Source of the DNA: Chrysaora quinquecirrha
Taxonomy: Eukaryota > Cnidaria > Scyphozoa > Semaeostomeae > Pelagiidae
Direction: 5' to 3'
NCBI GenBank assembly: GCA_014526335.1
Contig: JACTAT010000048.1
Coordinates: forward strand, 2,237,660 to 2,301,659
Length of the DNA: 64,000 bases
The position numbers were made by a program, and so were the translations under genes. Below are positions 46,283 to 58,560 of the stretch, in pieces (the first letter of the stretch is position 1; every line of letters begins with the position of its first letter). The notes beneath the pieces are model-generated. The model saw only the letters and a list, made by a program, of their open reading frames with translations, was not told where the DNA came from and ran no database searches.

Positions 46283-46637
46283 CTCTAGGGTGCCTAATTG
46301 CCGTCCCCCCTGCTAATTAATTTTTCGAAAAAATTCCAACACCCCCACTCTTATTAGGACCCCCGCTTATTAAGATCTGCATTGATGTTTATAATGATAT
46401 TTTCACTGAACTTACTCTGACTTTCTTGATGTGAAAGTTCAGGTTAAAACTATTGATTTCCTTAGCCTATAAGTACTATAGGACCCCTTGCACTGCCTTT
46501 CAGCAGTTTCCTGAAAAAGTTTGTCAAACATAGCCCAACCCCCCCATTTATTCCAACCCTCCGCCAATTAGTTCCTGACTGCAGTTCTACCCCCCGCCTC
46601 TATTCCGACCCCCCCCCAGCAATTAGGCACCTAAGAG
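46283..46637. mobile_element. G/C-run MITE, second full copy
   Basis: Left CTCTAGGGTGCCTAATTGCC, right AATTAGGCACCTAAGAG, TA at 46281-46282 and 46638-46639. 355 bp. Same family as 29393-29917, with the same C-run blocks (gtccccccTGCTAATTAATT). Confidence 0.9.
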
Positions 46638-46639
46638 TA

Positions 46640-47990
46640 CAGTTAAACAAGGAACACTCTTTAAACACCATAAACTAAAAGAAATCCGTTTTTATAGGCC
46701 TATTGGATATTTTTCGCAAATTACAAAAAGCTCGTGGTATTTTGTAGTTTGCGAAAAATCAATAAACAGTCAGGAAGAAGCGTCCACCATATCTTCCAAA
46801 TGGCTTAAGTACTTACAGTTAAACAAGGAACACTCTTTAAACACCATAAACTAAAAGAAATCCGTATTCTCTCTCGTCAGTTGTCCGCACAAAACAAAAA
46901 TGGGTCATAGACAAAGAGCACTGAGCCACACAAGCACATGCGGCTGAAGCCTTGATATCTTTACTTAGGCCAATTGACTGAACTGAACAAGAAGGCCAAA
47001 TTAACTGGATTTTTCGATTTTGGATTTGGATGATGTTCAGTGAAATGTTCAGTTCATTTTTCCAGGGTCTTACGGCTTAAATCCGTTCTGATTCTGCACC
47101 AACTGTATCCGTCTAAAACATACAATAAACAAAAAATCCTTCCAGTTTACGGTGCTCGAAAGTGCGTTTCCTTTAGACTGTTTATTGATTTTTCGCAAAT
47201 TACAAAATACCATGAGCTTTTTGTAATTTGTGAAAAATATCTAAAAGGCCCCTAAAAAACGGATTTCTTTTAGTTTATGGTGTTTAAAGAGTGTTCCTTG
47301 TTTAACTGTAAGTACTTAAGCCATTTAGAAGATATGGTGGACGCTTCTTCCTGACTGTGTTTATTGATTTTTCACAAATTACAAAATACCACGAGCTTTT
47401 TGTAATTTGCGAAAAATATCCAATAGGCCTATAAAAACGGATTTCTTTTAGTTTATGCTGTTTAAAGAGTGTTCCTTGTTTAACTGTAAGTACTTAAGCC
47501 ATTTAGAAGATATGGTGGACGCTTCTTCCTGAGTGTTTATTGATTTTTCGGAAATTACAAAATGCCATGAACATTTTGTAAATTGCGAAAAATATCGAAT
47601 TGGCCAATAAGAACAGATTTCTTTTAGTTTATGGTGTTTAAAGAATGCTTCTTGTTTAACTTTAATTTGTTTAAATTTTCTATTCATTGGATATATTTTG
47701 GATCATGCTCAGAAATCAGAACGGATTTTAGGCCATAACTAAAAGAACATCCGGGCCTAACAGCAGGTACCGGGTACGATTTCTCCTTCCTGGCTGGCCT
47801 AGGGTCTATTTTCGTTTTGTGTTTATCAGCGACCAGAAACGAACTTAAATTTCTAATACCGTACGTATATAAATAGAACTTGAGAAACGGATAGAATTTT
47901 CGCATTTTACAATGTTGTGGGTCTGTTTTGTAATTTGCGAATTTTCGCACCATGCGAAAATTTTCGCAAATTACAATAAGCCATTAAGGA
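46640..47990. repeat. Hairpin-bearing repeat cluster, partly inverted
   Basis: A unit of about 170-180 bp (tgtttaactgtaagtacttaagcc, gaagatatggtgg, cgcttcttcctga, ttattgatttttcgc, aaattacaaaa...ttttgtaatttgcgaaaaat, aaacggatttcttttagttt) occurs inverted at about 46640-46860 and direct at about 47170-47690 (three copies). Each has a short perfect hairpin caaattacaaaa/ttttgtaatttg. Related hairpins continue to about 47985. It looks like a composite non-autonomous element; borders and superfamily unresolved. Confidence 0.75.
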
Positions 47991-49480
47991 ATGAAATAAA
48001 ATTGTTGCAATGAAAAAAAAGAGAGAAACCATTGAATTGTGTCATCTTGTCCTGTATTATGTAAGAGTCTTACCGTCAGACCATCCTCCATTTCACACTT
48101 GTTTTTTAAACTACCCGTCCTTGGTTGACGGCAAATTTTTGATGAACGGATGGCGGCAGTGATTTTATGTCTCGGATATGAGTAGGAAGCCATCTTGCAC
48201 AATTGATGTGTTCAAGTGCAAAGCACAGAGATACAAGCTCTTCTAAGACTTCCACATACAGAAAGAAGTCTTTTTTTCTGTGCGCTCTAACAAACGTAGG
48301 AATTAATGTTTCACATCTCATTATTAAATCCCAAAAGAAGAAGGTGGTGCATCTTTCCTCCATTCTTTTCTCCATTCTTCAAATGAGACTTTGTAACAAC
48401 TTATTCCGGCAAATGCATTGTTTTGCAGATTAAACAAGGCAAGAAGAGTTACTTGATGAAAAGTTCATGTGATTCTTTTAACAAGCAGCCGGCTGTGCAA
48501 GATGGCATGATTTCAGCTTGAACTAGAACATTTATCCAGTCAGAGTCTTGTAGAATATCACCCACTGTATTCCACAGCGCTATTTCAGTGTAGAGATCAC
48601 CTAACGTGACAACATGCTTTGATTTCCCATTTGATTCATATCATTACATTCTAGAACCTGCAAGAAAAATGAATTAAATGTATGTCATGAGCTTCTGGGA
48701 AATGTTTCAGTACGCTTTCTTTCAGAATGGTATTGTTTATTGTCTCATCTAATCCAAGGACTCAAAGTCGAGTTTTGTAGAGGTCATAGAGCTCTGAAAG
48801 TTTGAGAAGCAGTATTCCGGGGTCAACAGAAGTTTCAGTAAAACTTGTAAGTTCAACAAATAAAACTGGTTCATTCATTTTATCATCAGTGTTCATACAT
48901 TCATTTTTTTACGTCTTTCCATCCAACAGTGGCAATTGTGAAGCCCAACTAGGCACTTCACATGATATTTTGCTTCAATGACTATTAAATCACTGGCTGC
49001 AATTTCTGCAAGTATTTGCATGTCTTGTAGATTTGTTGCCATCATTCTTACATTTGCATCATTCTAACAAGTGTTAAGAATTCGTGGAGGCCATCTTCTG
49101 ATTAATCTTAGCTTCTCTCACAATAGATAGAAGCAGCAATATACAGTGGTTTCCTTTTTTCATTGATTCTCCCGTGCTTTTTCTCCAGGTATTTGGATAG
49201 TTTGCCATCACGAAATTTCACATGACGAGATTAATGCGAAGAAGCATAATGTTGGCCAAATGATTCTGGAGTCTCCTCAAAACTACACTTGAAAGTAGTT
49301 GGTATTTCATCCTATTCTTCAAACTATTTAGCACTATTAAAGAACAATTTGTAAGTCCCTAATTTTACCATCAAGTGTAATGTTTCGTTCATTGGGCATC
49401 TAAGCTTTTCCCTTGTGTCATCTTGGCATATGATACACAGTTTCCGATCTAAGCTCTTCTTGTTGAATAAATTGACAGAA

Positions 49481-51960
49481 CAATGTATCCAATTACACTA
49501 AGCATGGTTCGGAAAGCATTGTCATGGGTGGGGCATAGCCACAAAATTGGCAATAAAGATTAAAACGTGTATTTTATTCTTTTTGCTCTCATACTAGATC
49601 ATGTCAGCCTTGAATTTTCTGAAACAAGCATGTTTGTTCAGTTAGCGAATTTATCCAATTATTTATCGAATCATCAATTCTTTACACCCTCAGTCTTGCC
49701 AGTAAGTGAGTATGTTTACTTTTCTCTGTTGTATTCTTATTGGAGCTACTAGAAAGTACAAATATACCAATTTCCATTCCTCAGTGTAAGTCTTAAGTGT
49801 CCAAAGAGTTAAAATGAATTTTTGATGATGCCATCTATGTTTACATCGCTAGTTTGCACAAAAGCGGACATTTTTAGTGGTTTCCATCACAATTTTGTTC
49901 AAGAGGTTTGAAAGAATGAGTGTACCACTTTGAATGCTTTTATCAATTTTTTAACCATTCATCAAAAAATTGCCCTAAAGCCACCAGACTATAGCACATG
50001 CGCTGTCATCTATGATATCAACAGTTCTCATTATCTTTTCACTACTAGCTTTCATTTGTTAATGGAAAAATTAGGCCATGCAGAAAATTCCAGTCGATAT
50101 AAGGTTGAAATTTTCTGCATGACCTGGCAACCTCATATCGAAAAATATTGTAAATTCATAAAAGTACAGCACATGTGTTGTTGTCTATGATAACGGTTTT
50201 TCTATACATCTTTTCACTGCAAACTTTCACTTGTTAAAATGTCATTTGCCTGATTTACTATTCACACTCATCTAACTCGTGTTTGTGAAATTTGCTCGTA
50301 GCATCACACAAAGAAATACACAAACAATTTGCTAGCATGCATCACCTTCTGAAATCTAATATACATCTCACAAGTGGATAAAATCTTGCTTGATACAAAA
50401 AGGAAAATCTTTACAATAAATCTACTAATTAAGGATACCTAACAGTTTTGTGGTAAGCTAAATAAATGTACAAAATCGTGTTACAAAGCTGGCTTATTCA
50501 AATTCATTTTGCTCAGTTTCAAAAAGAGGCACATATGTAACCCTATTCTACCCGGGGTCTCAGGGTCAGGCCACCAGCCCGGGGAATGCCAAATAAAGAA
50601 AAGTAGTTAGAAAAATAAGCTTTCCTGCAGAAAAATTCGCATGAACTGTCCAAGATGCCAAAATTCCACAGCAAAAATCGTGCAAAACTTTGCTTTCAGG
50701 TGGAAAGTATTGAAATTTGCTGTATGGAAGAAATGTAAATGAAAGATAAGAAATAAATATGAATATCTTCAGTTCATACTGAACACAAAATAAGACGTTA
50801 AAGAAAAACAGGTTTTGAAGGTATATTTGAGGTCGTAAGCAATTCTTAAGATATTTTGCAACTATATGACCAATATTCAATTTAAAAATGCAAAATTCAA
50901 GAATTACGCATTTTTATCACACATTTGACGTCATAAAGATGAATGATGTCATACACGATGTCTAATTTTTGGTGGCATCATCAAAAATGATATATTATAT
51001 ATAAAATGAAAGCACTTACAAAGACAAATCGATTGATGTATGATTCACTGCTATCTGGCTAGTTTGAACGAATTTATTGATGTCAGACTTTTGTTTTTGT
51101 TGACATGCCTCCAAGTATGGTCATTTGCAGGTCACATGATCAAATATCTGACAACAAATATAATAAAGTATTAATCCCAATGAGTTTTTAGATAAAGACA
51201 GGAGTTTTTGGCATCTATTGCCATATCCTTTCCCAGTTATTCTAGAAAGTTTGGTACTGTGGCATCCCCCCCCCCCCCCCCCCCGTGTAGAATAGGGGTG
51301 AAGAAGCTTCAACAAAAATACTAGTAAAACTAGTTGTATGGAAAATCAGAAATAACTAAGGCCTCACAAGGAAATGAAAATTAAACAGCACATGCTAAGC
51401 AGCTGCTTGGCTGCACTGTTGTGGCCAAATTCCCCACAGGGGTCTGATCGTCTTTTTTATGTAGTAAATAAAATATATGGTAAGTTTTGGAAATTTGATG
51501 AGGCGGCTAATGTTGACATCTATAAACATAGCATCAAGCTCCTTTTCTGTGTTCATTTCTTGCAAAATAACAAAAAATGTGCTCTAAGAGCTAAATAACT
51601 GAAGAATATAATTAAATACAACTCTAAAACTAGTGAATATAGATAGTGTGGTACCCACACTCACATCACGCAAAACATTGCATCCTCTCATAATTATTAG
51701 GATACTGTCTCTAATTCTCCTTAAAAATATACAGATTTTCAGAATTTTAAAATTTTGAATTTATTTGTATTACTTATTGAACATAGAGTGCAAGAAATTA
51801 CAAAGTATCTCTGATGACAAACAAAAAATTACAGAAAGAAATTACAATCATAAAAAAGAGGCCAATAACAATGTGGCTTATGGCTATCAAATCGCAGGTG
51901 CACTTTAGTTAAAAGAGAGTGAGTTATTTTTTTCAATACCTTAATTACAATGAGCACCTT
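49481..51960. other. No gene recognised
   Basis: AT-rich. Contains a run of 19 C at 51266-51284. A 74-codon plus frame at 51374-51598 and a 104-codon minus frame at 50880-50566 have no recognisable content. No tRNA or CRISPR-like structure. Confidence 0.4.
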
Positions 51961-52337
51961 CAACAGAGCTTCTACTCATCAAACGATTTAGGGAATGGTC
52001 TGGAGCATTTGGAAAAGAAGACAAAAGCTTTAGCTACTACACAGGAACTGTGTTATTCATCGGGCCTTCGTGTTTACTCCTTAGAGAATTAGTAACGTGG
52101 GGCAATGGCATAAGCAGAGAAGTAGTAGAAGAATGGCTATGACGACGAATTATTTTGGACACCTCTGCTGCATTATAGCGGCGGTGTGGTCAACCTGTTC
52201 AGCTCAAAAGTCCGTTTACATCTCCTTGGGACAATTTTTCAAAGGCAATAAGTCAACACATCTGTCGATCCTTAGAAGGTCAGAAAAAAGTACCCTTCGG
52301 AATTCCCACTGTATAGCTGCCCAGTATTCCTCCACCT

Positions 52338-53057
52338 GTGTTAACAAAAATAAATTGTCTGCTTGCTTGCATTGAAGAAGAGTTTAAAACATGTGTTTGC
52401 ATATGCACAAAAGCCTCCATGACAAGTAAGTGCGGATCTGGGATCACTAACTTTATGGATCAACAGCCTGCTTTGTTTAAGAAACAGTTACCTTTTGTGG
52501 AGTCAAAGGATTCCTGTGATCCTAGTTTGGCTATGGAGCCCTCTTTTGGTATAATAGCATCTCATCCTGAAAGCAGTTCAGAAGAATCACCTCCACCAGA
52601 AAAATCACCTGAGTCATGTATCTCAAAATCCTCTGATAAACCACTTACAACAACACCAAAAGGCTTGCTACACAAACAGGGTTTGTTTTTGCTAACTCTA
52701 CCAAAAAGGGTAAAAAAGGAGGCATATTAAAAGAAGCAGTTGCTGCCTTCAACACATTTGCTGCTAAAGATCCTTCAAATGCTCTTATTGGATTTTTAAA
52801 AGAAGAAAATGAAAGAAACAGGCAACATGAAAAATCTATGCTTGAGATGCAGATGCAAATGTTTCAAGCAATGATGGCCTCATTTGGAGGATACCAACAA
52901 CAAGGACAGATGACAGCAGCAAGCATCATTTCCCACAAGAAAACCACACAGTGCTGTAAATCAATACATGCCTGGAAATAATCAATCAGGAAGCTTTGAG
53001 AACAATATGAGAACCAACTCTGGTTGGTTAGCATATGTCAATCGAGGTTTTATGTGA
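52338..53057 (+). pseudogene. Harbinger partner protein (Myb/MADF-type), C-terminal part
   Basis: An S/P/E-rich stretch (SSSEESPPPEKSPES, 52338 onward) then, after a frameshift near 52690, KKGGILKEAVAAFNTFAAKD, FLKEENERNRQHEKSMLEMQ and, after another near 52915, MPGNNQSGSFENNM to TGA at 53057. The helical LKEENE segment is typical of the DNA-binding partner encoded by PIF/Harbinger elements, which helps nuclear import and target binding of the transposase. The N-terminal Myb/MADF domain is not clear in 51950-52340. Convergent with the transposase at 53575-54650. Confidence 0.6.
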
Positions 53058-53574
53058 TTTACAGGTGAATTTTTTAAACTTTTAATTACCTAGTTGTGTA
53101 ATGTAAATTATAGGCATTTTAGCTTGATTTGATTCAATTTGAAAATGTCTCTTATAACATCCTTCAGTTTTGATGTTGCATAAAAATGGTTTGTTATTAA
53201 ATTTATATCTACATAAGTTTCTATAAGATTTTGTTGCGCTATACAGATTGAAGCAACTACAATACAGTTCTCAAACATTATAGTATTTGGTTGAGATATA
53301 ATTTATTTTCTTTGAGATATAAACAAGGTTTTGCACAACTTTAGTAATGTTCTTTTCAATTTTTTATTTTTTTCCTTTTGCAAAATAAAAAATTGATCTT
53401 CCAGATTTTTCTAGTATACACCCTTTCCAACCTTTTCACTCCAAAATTTGTTCTTGAAATTTTCTCTGATTTTCGTGAACTGTTCTGGGATTTTTGTGAT
53501 ATGAAGCAAATCTCTGACATCCTCCCTGGGACAAACTTTTTGGGTTTTTTCATCCACAATTAAATCCCATCCTC
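53058..53574. other. Spacer between the two Harbinger genes
   Basis: AT-rich, tail-to-tail intergenic region. No gene. Confidence 0.5.
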
Positions 53575-54650
53575 TACTTCATTGGTCCTCTAAATCAATT
53601 CACACATTATGAAGGGCAATGCATGCAAGTGACATTGATTTTAATGTATCAGTGTGGCATTCATTCTTTCTGAGTAAAATTCTCCAGCATTCTTTAGGCT
53701 GCCCAAATGCTACCTCCACCACCATCTTTACCCTACTTAAACGATAGTTGAAGTATTGTTGCTCTTTTGTTATAATGGCATTTGGGTATGGCTTCATTAG
53801 CCAAGGTAAAAATTGGAATGCAGAGTCACCAAGCAAAACAGGACAAATATTAACACCACGATCTTTCTTACAGTAGGCTGGGAGGAAATTTCCATTTGAA
53901 TTTTGCTAAACAGGCTGGTAGATTGAAAAATTATGGCATCATGGCTGTTACCTGGATACCAACTACTTGCCCATATAAACCTTTTGTTAGCATCAACAAT
54001 GGCTATGATCACAATAGAGTAAATGTTTTTAAAATTGTGATACGCCTTTGCAATCTCCATTCCACCTTTTGGACACTTTATAGGGAGATGAAATCCATCA
54101 ACTGCAGCAAAAGAACAAGGAAATTGCCAGAGTTCGTCAAATGATGTCATATTGTCTTTAAGTTCTTCTAATGTTTCAGGCATGTTATTCCCAACATGCG
54201 GTTGCCACAGTTGGTGTATCATTGCATTGTATACTTCTTCTATGATACCGCATACTGTTGATCTACCTAAGCCCTTGAGCTCAAAAGTTGTATGCAGATA
54301 GTCCCCCCTTGCAAGTCTGTAAACTCCAACTGCCAATCTTGCTATTGGGGGTACTGGCTCTTCATATATGTATCTCTCCAAAAATATACAAAAACATTGC
54401 TTTGGAGATGCAAAAGTTCATTTTGAATTGTTTGTTGTCGAAGGTGAGCCACACAATATTCCACCATCCCTGTAGTCTTACAAGTGCTTGATTCCATTGT
54501 TGAGAAATTTGAAGCAGCACACGGGATCTGAGCTTTGTCTTTTGTTGCTTTTTTCTGAGTTGCAGGTAATTTTTTTGTGAATGCAAGGATCAAACACTGC
54601 ATCAACTGGAATTTTCTTTTCTCCGCTGACACCATTTCGAAAACATGCAA
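53575..54650 (-). pseudogene. PIF/Harbinger transposase (HARBI1-like), element H1
   Basis: Minus strand. ORF 54381-53797: RLARGDYLHTTFELKGLGRST, WQFPCSFAAVDGFHLPIKCP (first D), YSIVIIAIVDANKRF, PGNSHDAIIF (second D); after a frameshift near 53875, LGDSAFQFLPWLMKPYP and NYRLSRVKMVVEVAFG (E). The DDE triad is present. HARBI1-type enzymes cut at 3-bp targets. A TGA replaces the cysteine after ALHNV (about 53597). The N-terminal exon is probably within 54650-54342, in an overlapping frame. Terminal repeats not identified. Confidence 0.85.
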
Positions 54651-54779
54651 CTATTCAATTAAATTTAATTCGCTCTGCTCAAAATGGGCTGTATGCACTT
54701 TTGTGAGGTAGATAAATATTTTAGGCAAGGATGGTGCAAATTGTGATAAAAGCATGAAATGTTGTGGAAATATGGAAAT

Positions 54780-55560
54780 ATGAAATTTGATATACTTTAC
54801 AAAATTGGATATAGACCCCTTCCGAAAAATGCCCCATTGTGCTATTTTTAGACTGGGGTACTTGTGCTCAGTCTTTTCAGCATGTTTTTTTGTATCATCC
54901 TCAATGCTAACGGTACAGGCTTGAAAATGGGTGAGAATATGGAATTTGATATGCCGAAAAATATTCAAATCCGTTTGAAGTTGAAGAATGCCCCTTTATG
55001 CTATTTTTAGACTTGGATGCTCATGTCCAGGCCCTTAAATATGTATTCAATGTACCTTCCTTAAAATTAATGATACAGGCTTGAAAATAGGTAAGTAGGT
55101 GGAATTTGATTGGCCAGAAAGGTTAAATTATGCCCCAAGCTTTAAAATGCCCTTTTCTGCTATTTTTAGACTGGGATGCTTGTGCTCAGTCTTTTCAGCA
55201 TGTTTTTTTGTATCATCCTCAATGCTAACGGTACAGGCTTGAAAATGGGTGAGAATATGGAATTTGATATGCCGAAAAATATTCAAATCCGTTTGAAGTT
55301 GAAGAATGCCCCTTTATGCTATTTTTAGACTTGGATGCTCATGTCCAGGCCCTTAAATATGTATTCAATGTACCTTCCTTAAAATTAATGATACAGGCTT
55401 GAAAATAGGTAAGTAGGTGGAATTTGATTGGCCAGAAAGGTTAAATTATGCCCCAAGCTTTAAAATGCCCTTTTCTGCTATTTTTAGACTGGGATGCTTG
55501 TGCCCAGTCCTTTTAGATAAGTATTCAATGTACTTTCTTTATAATTAAGTATAAAGGCAA
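54780..55560 (+). repeat. 318-bp higher-order repeat related to the foldback arms
   Basis: gtcttttcagcatgttttttt recurs at 54871 and 55189, period 318 bp, nearly identical between copies; each 318-bp block is two diverged monomers of about 159 bp. Each monomer has aatgcccc(n)ctatttttagact(t/g)gg, the same core as the 160-bp monomer in the foldback arms at 9.2-13.1 kb. It lies between the two Harbinger loci. Confidence 0.9.
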
Positions 55561-55971
55561 GAAAATTGGTTAAAACGCAATTTAATATCTAGAGAAGGAT
55601 TAAATTATATTTCATCTTCAAAAGGTTACAGAAGAAGACTTTCTATTTATGAATTCATCAACTATTTATTGTAGAAAGAGTGAAGGCCGGATCACATTCA
55701 GGTACAATTTGCTTCTAGTTTTTTCCGTGGTCGCAGACAACAAGAGAATGTGATAGTGTAAATCACCGGTCCAAGGTGCTTGTATTTGCTTGTTGTGTGG
55801 AATTTTAATCCATTTTGAGGAAAAAACTTTTGAAAGCTGTTCAAAAAGATTTCCATCATCTTGAAGTTTTACAAAGGAGCCGACAATTAACCCAAAATAT
55901 TGGTCATGCAATGAACCTTTTGGCACGAAACTAGATGAGTTTACCACCATTTCCGTGCGATTGTACTTGAA

Positions 55972-57546
55972 ATGGAGGCTTCAGAAGATGATTACAATGA
56001 AAGGCGAAGGAAGGCTGCAGCGGCAATGATAATTTATTGCGTTATCAAGAAAGAAAAGAAAACCCAAAAAAGGAGAAGTTGCTGGGTAAAACCTAAAATA
56101 GAGGGAGGCCAGTGGAAAGGGCATCTATGGAAGTTTGATAAATGAGCTGAGATTGAACAACATGGAGGACTACAGGAAATTTATGCCCATGAACACAGAA
56201 TCATTCAAGGTTGGTATTCTTTAGGGACCAGCCATTATTAATGGCAGGGGTTTCTATTTCATTTTAATTTGATGGCCCCCCTCATTTCAACACTTTAGAA
56301 ATCTGCCACCCCCAGAAAATTTTGTTAAAAATCACCCCCTCCAAGTGAATAAGAAAAATATTGTTTTATATATGTATCCAAAGTTTCTCTACTTTTTTAC
56401 CTTCTTAAAAGAGATTATTTTAGTAACAAGCAATTATTAGCAGCAAACCTAATAGTTGGAACTTTTTTGTGAAGACTTTCCATGCCCCCTTTTTGACTAA
56501 GGATTTTACGATCCCCCTAATTGCAGCTAATTATTTATAGAATTTTATTTTTTACATCAGGAACTGCTCTTCAAAATTCGACAGGGCATTGAAGGACAAA
56601 CTACCCATTTGAGAATGCCAATAAGTGGCAGTGGCAGAAACTGGCAGTAACTCTACGATTTCTTGGAACTGGAGAGAGCTTCCAGAGTCTCCAATATCAA
56701 TTCCGAATACATCAGTCTACTATCACAAAGTTTGTTCCTGTTGTATGTGATGCAATATACAAATGAGTACTTTCATTTTCCAACATTGGAGGCAGATTGG
56801 ATCAAGTTAGCTCAAGGTGCAGAGGAAAGATGGCAATTCCCAAATGCATTTGGTGCAGCAGATGGTAAGCACATCTCCTTATATCACCCTGTGAACTCTG
56901 GTGCAAACTTCTATAACTACAAAGGCTTCTACAGTATTGTGCTACTTCCCCTGTTGATTTTGACTACAAGTTTCTTTTCGCTGATGTTGGATGTCAAGGG
57001 AGAATTAGTCACAGTGGTGTCTATAGGAACTCAGCGATTTGCAGCTTACTTGCAGATAACAGTTTGAATCTACCATCACCAAGACAGCTGCCTTTGTCAG
57101 GGGATCCTGCTTGGCAGCCCTTTGAGTCAAATGAAGCTGTACCTTTTGTGTTTATTGGAGATAACACATTCCCCTTGACAAAGCATTGCTTGAAGCCATA
57201 CCCGGACCGTGGATGCACAGATAGGAAAAGGATATTCAATTACAGACTTTCCCGTTTTCGGAGGGTAAATGAGAATGCTTTTGGAATTCTTACAAATGTT
57301 TTTAGAATATTTTCTACCAAGATCAATCTTCAGCCAGGCAAAGCTACCTCAGTAGTATTAGCATCACTGGTGCTGCACAATCCTTTAAGGACAAGGTCAA
57401 CAGAATCATACACACCAAAAAAATATGTAGATGAGATCATAAATGACAGGATCACTGATGGAACATGGAGGAAAGATAGCACTGAAACAGGCTTACAATC
57501 CCTTCCAGCGAGAAGACATGGAAACAAGATAGCAAAATCAGCTTAA
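55972..57546 (+). pseudogene. PIF/Harbinger transposase, element H2
   Basis: Exon 1, 55972-56209: MEASEDDYNERRRKAAAA, RRSCWVKPKIEGG, then (frameshift near 56123) IYGSLINELRLNNMEDYRKF, GT donor at 56210. Exon 2 from 56561 after tttacatcag: TLRFLGTGESFQSLQYQFR, ERWQFPNAFGAADGKH (first D), NYKGFYSIVLL, GCQGRISHSGVYRNS, DNTFPLTKHCLKPYP, NYRLSRFRRVNENAFGIL (E), and on to TAA. Frameshifts near 56765 and 56950. The second catalytic Asp (usual SDSG/SDGG) is His at 57010-57012. The enzyme is dead. Confidence 0.9.
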
Positions 57547-57609
57547 ACCATCAGAGAGATCTAAGCATCTGGTTCTTAAAGCAGGATTGCATTCCTTGAA
57601 AAGAGTTGT

Positions 57610-58560
57610 TGAAGTTGCCAGCCTAATTTGAGCCATATATATTCTGGGGTGGTACCCTATATTTTGCTTCCAGAATCATTCTTTGAACATCCATTTTTAA
57701 GAAATCTTTTGTTTCTCCTTCAGGGATTTTTTTCAGCAAATTGGCAATCAGTTCTCCAAAAATATCATCATCTGACTTTCGAGATTTTTCTCTTGGGGTG
57801 CATTCAGTACTTGGATAGCAGACTTAAGCAATTTTTTTGTTCTTACTGCATCCATTTCTTTTACTGATTTGGAAGATGGCTTGTTATCATTTTTGTATGC
57901 TGAGGCAGAGGCTGGTGATACATCATTGGCTACTCTTTTGGCTAGGGCAGTTCTCCTTGCCACATTTGATATTGTTGGGCTTGGTGTCACATTGTCTGAT
58001 TGAAATGATTAAACTAAAACTGCCATTTTGACCCGTTAACTTCAACAGCACCTGCACCACTAACTTTGGATTGCTCAATTGTATTTCTCTGTCCAACAAA
58101 GTCTTGTTTGACACATCATCAAGGGATGGAACTTGTTCGACCTGCTAATAAAACAGTAGCTTAAATTGGATGGCGGAAGCATGTTGGCTTAAAAAAATGT
58201 TTTGTTTAGTTTCTAGGATGATGAGTTTTAAGGAAAACATTACCTCAGTATCTTCTCCCAAACTACTCACAATTGCATTTATGCAATTTGTTCTTTTCTC
58301 CTTTATGTGGCATTACGGATGGCTTACGTTGTATAGCAATGGCTGTGCTTGCCATAGTAAAATTAACTTTTCAACCACATGATCTTTCCACTCAAATTTC
58401 TTGTCCTTCCTTGTACGCTTCTTTGGTTGGCCTACTGCTGTTGTTTGCAATTGGGGTGTTGCTGCAGGCGCTGATATAATTGAAGCTTCAGGCATACTCA
58501 TTTCTTCAACTTCTTCCTCATCTAGACTATCTGGATCTTCATTTCTAAGAAAAATAAACT
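57610..58560 (-). pseudogene. Harbinger partner protein with MADF-like domain, element H2
   Basis: Minus strand. 58501-58313: PKKRTRKDKKFEWKDHVVEK, LILLWQAQPLLYNVSHP, the start of a MADF/Myb-SANT domain. 57990-57748: linker rich in S, A and K (KSVKEMDAVRTKKLLKSA). The frame then shifts to DDDIFGELIANLLKKIPEG and DVQRMILEAKY, the C-terminal BESS-like helix common in these partners. About 270 bp between the first two blocks is an intron or damaged. Confidence 0.7.

Larger units (their letters stand above)
44500..49480 (-). pseudogene. Large uncharacterised invertebrate family, decayed copy A
   Basis: Read on minus: about 49470-49375 (LDRKLCIICQDDTREKLRCP), about 49040-48950 (DLIVIEAKYHVKCLVGLHN), 48375-48106 (FFFWDLIMRCETLIPTFVRA, EELVSLCFALEHINCARWL), 46215-45917 (WMLSGQELARLLKEF, IEKIDNPFNKAFPELV, EETGKKQ) and on past the Tc1-type MITE (YKKYMEERLENLF). 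Motif order equals copy B at 59.3-63.0 kb, which supports the call independently of memory. Function unknown; the paired CxxC and YHxxC motifs suggest zinc binding and the copy number suggests a mobile or TE-derived gene. It is split by a MITE (44844-45915), a second MITE (46283-46637) and hairpin repeats (46640-47990), with many stops. Confidence 0.6.
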
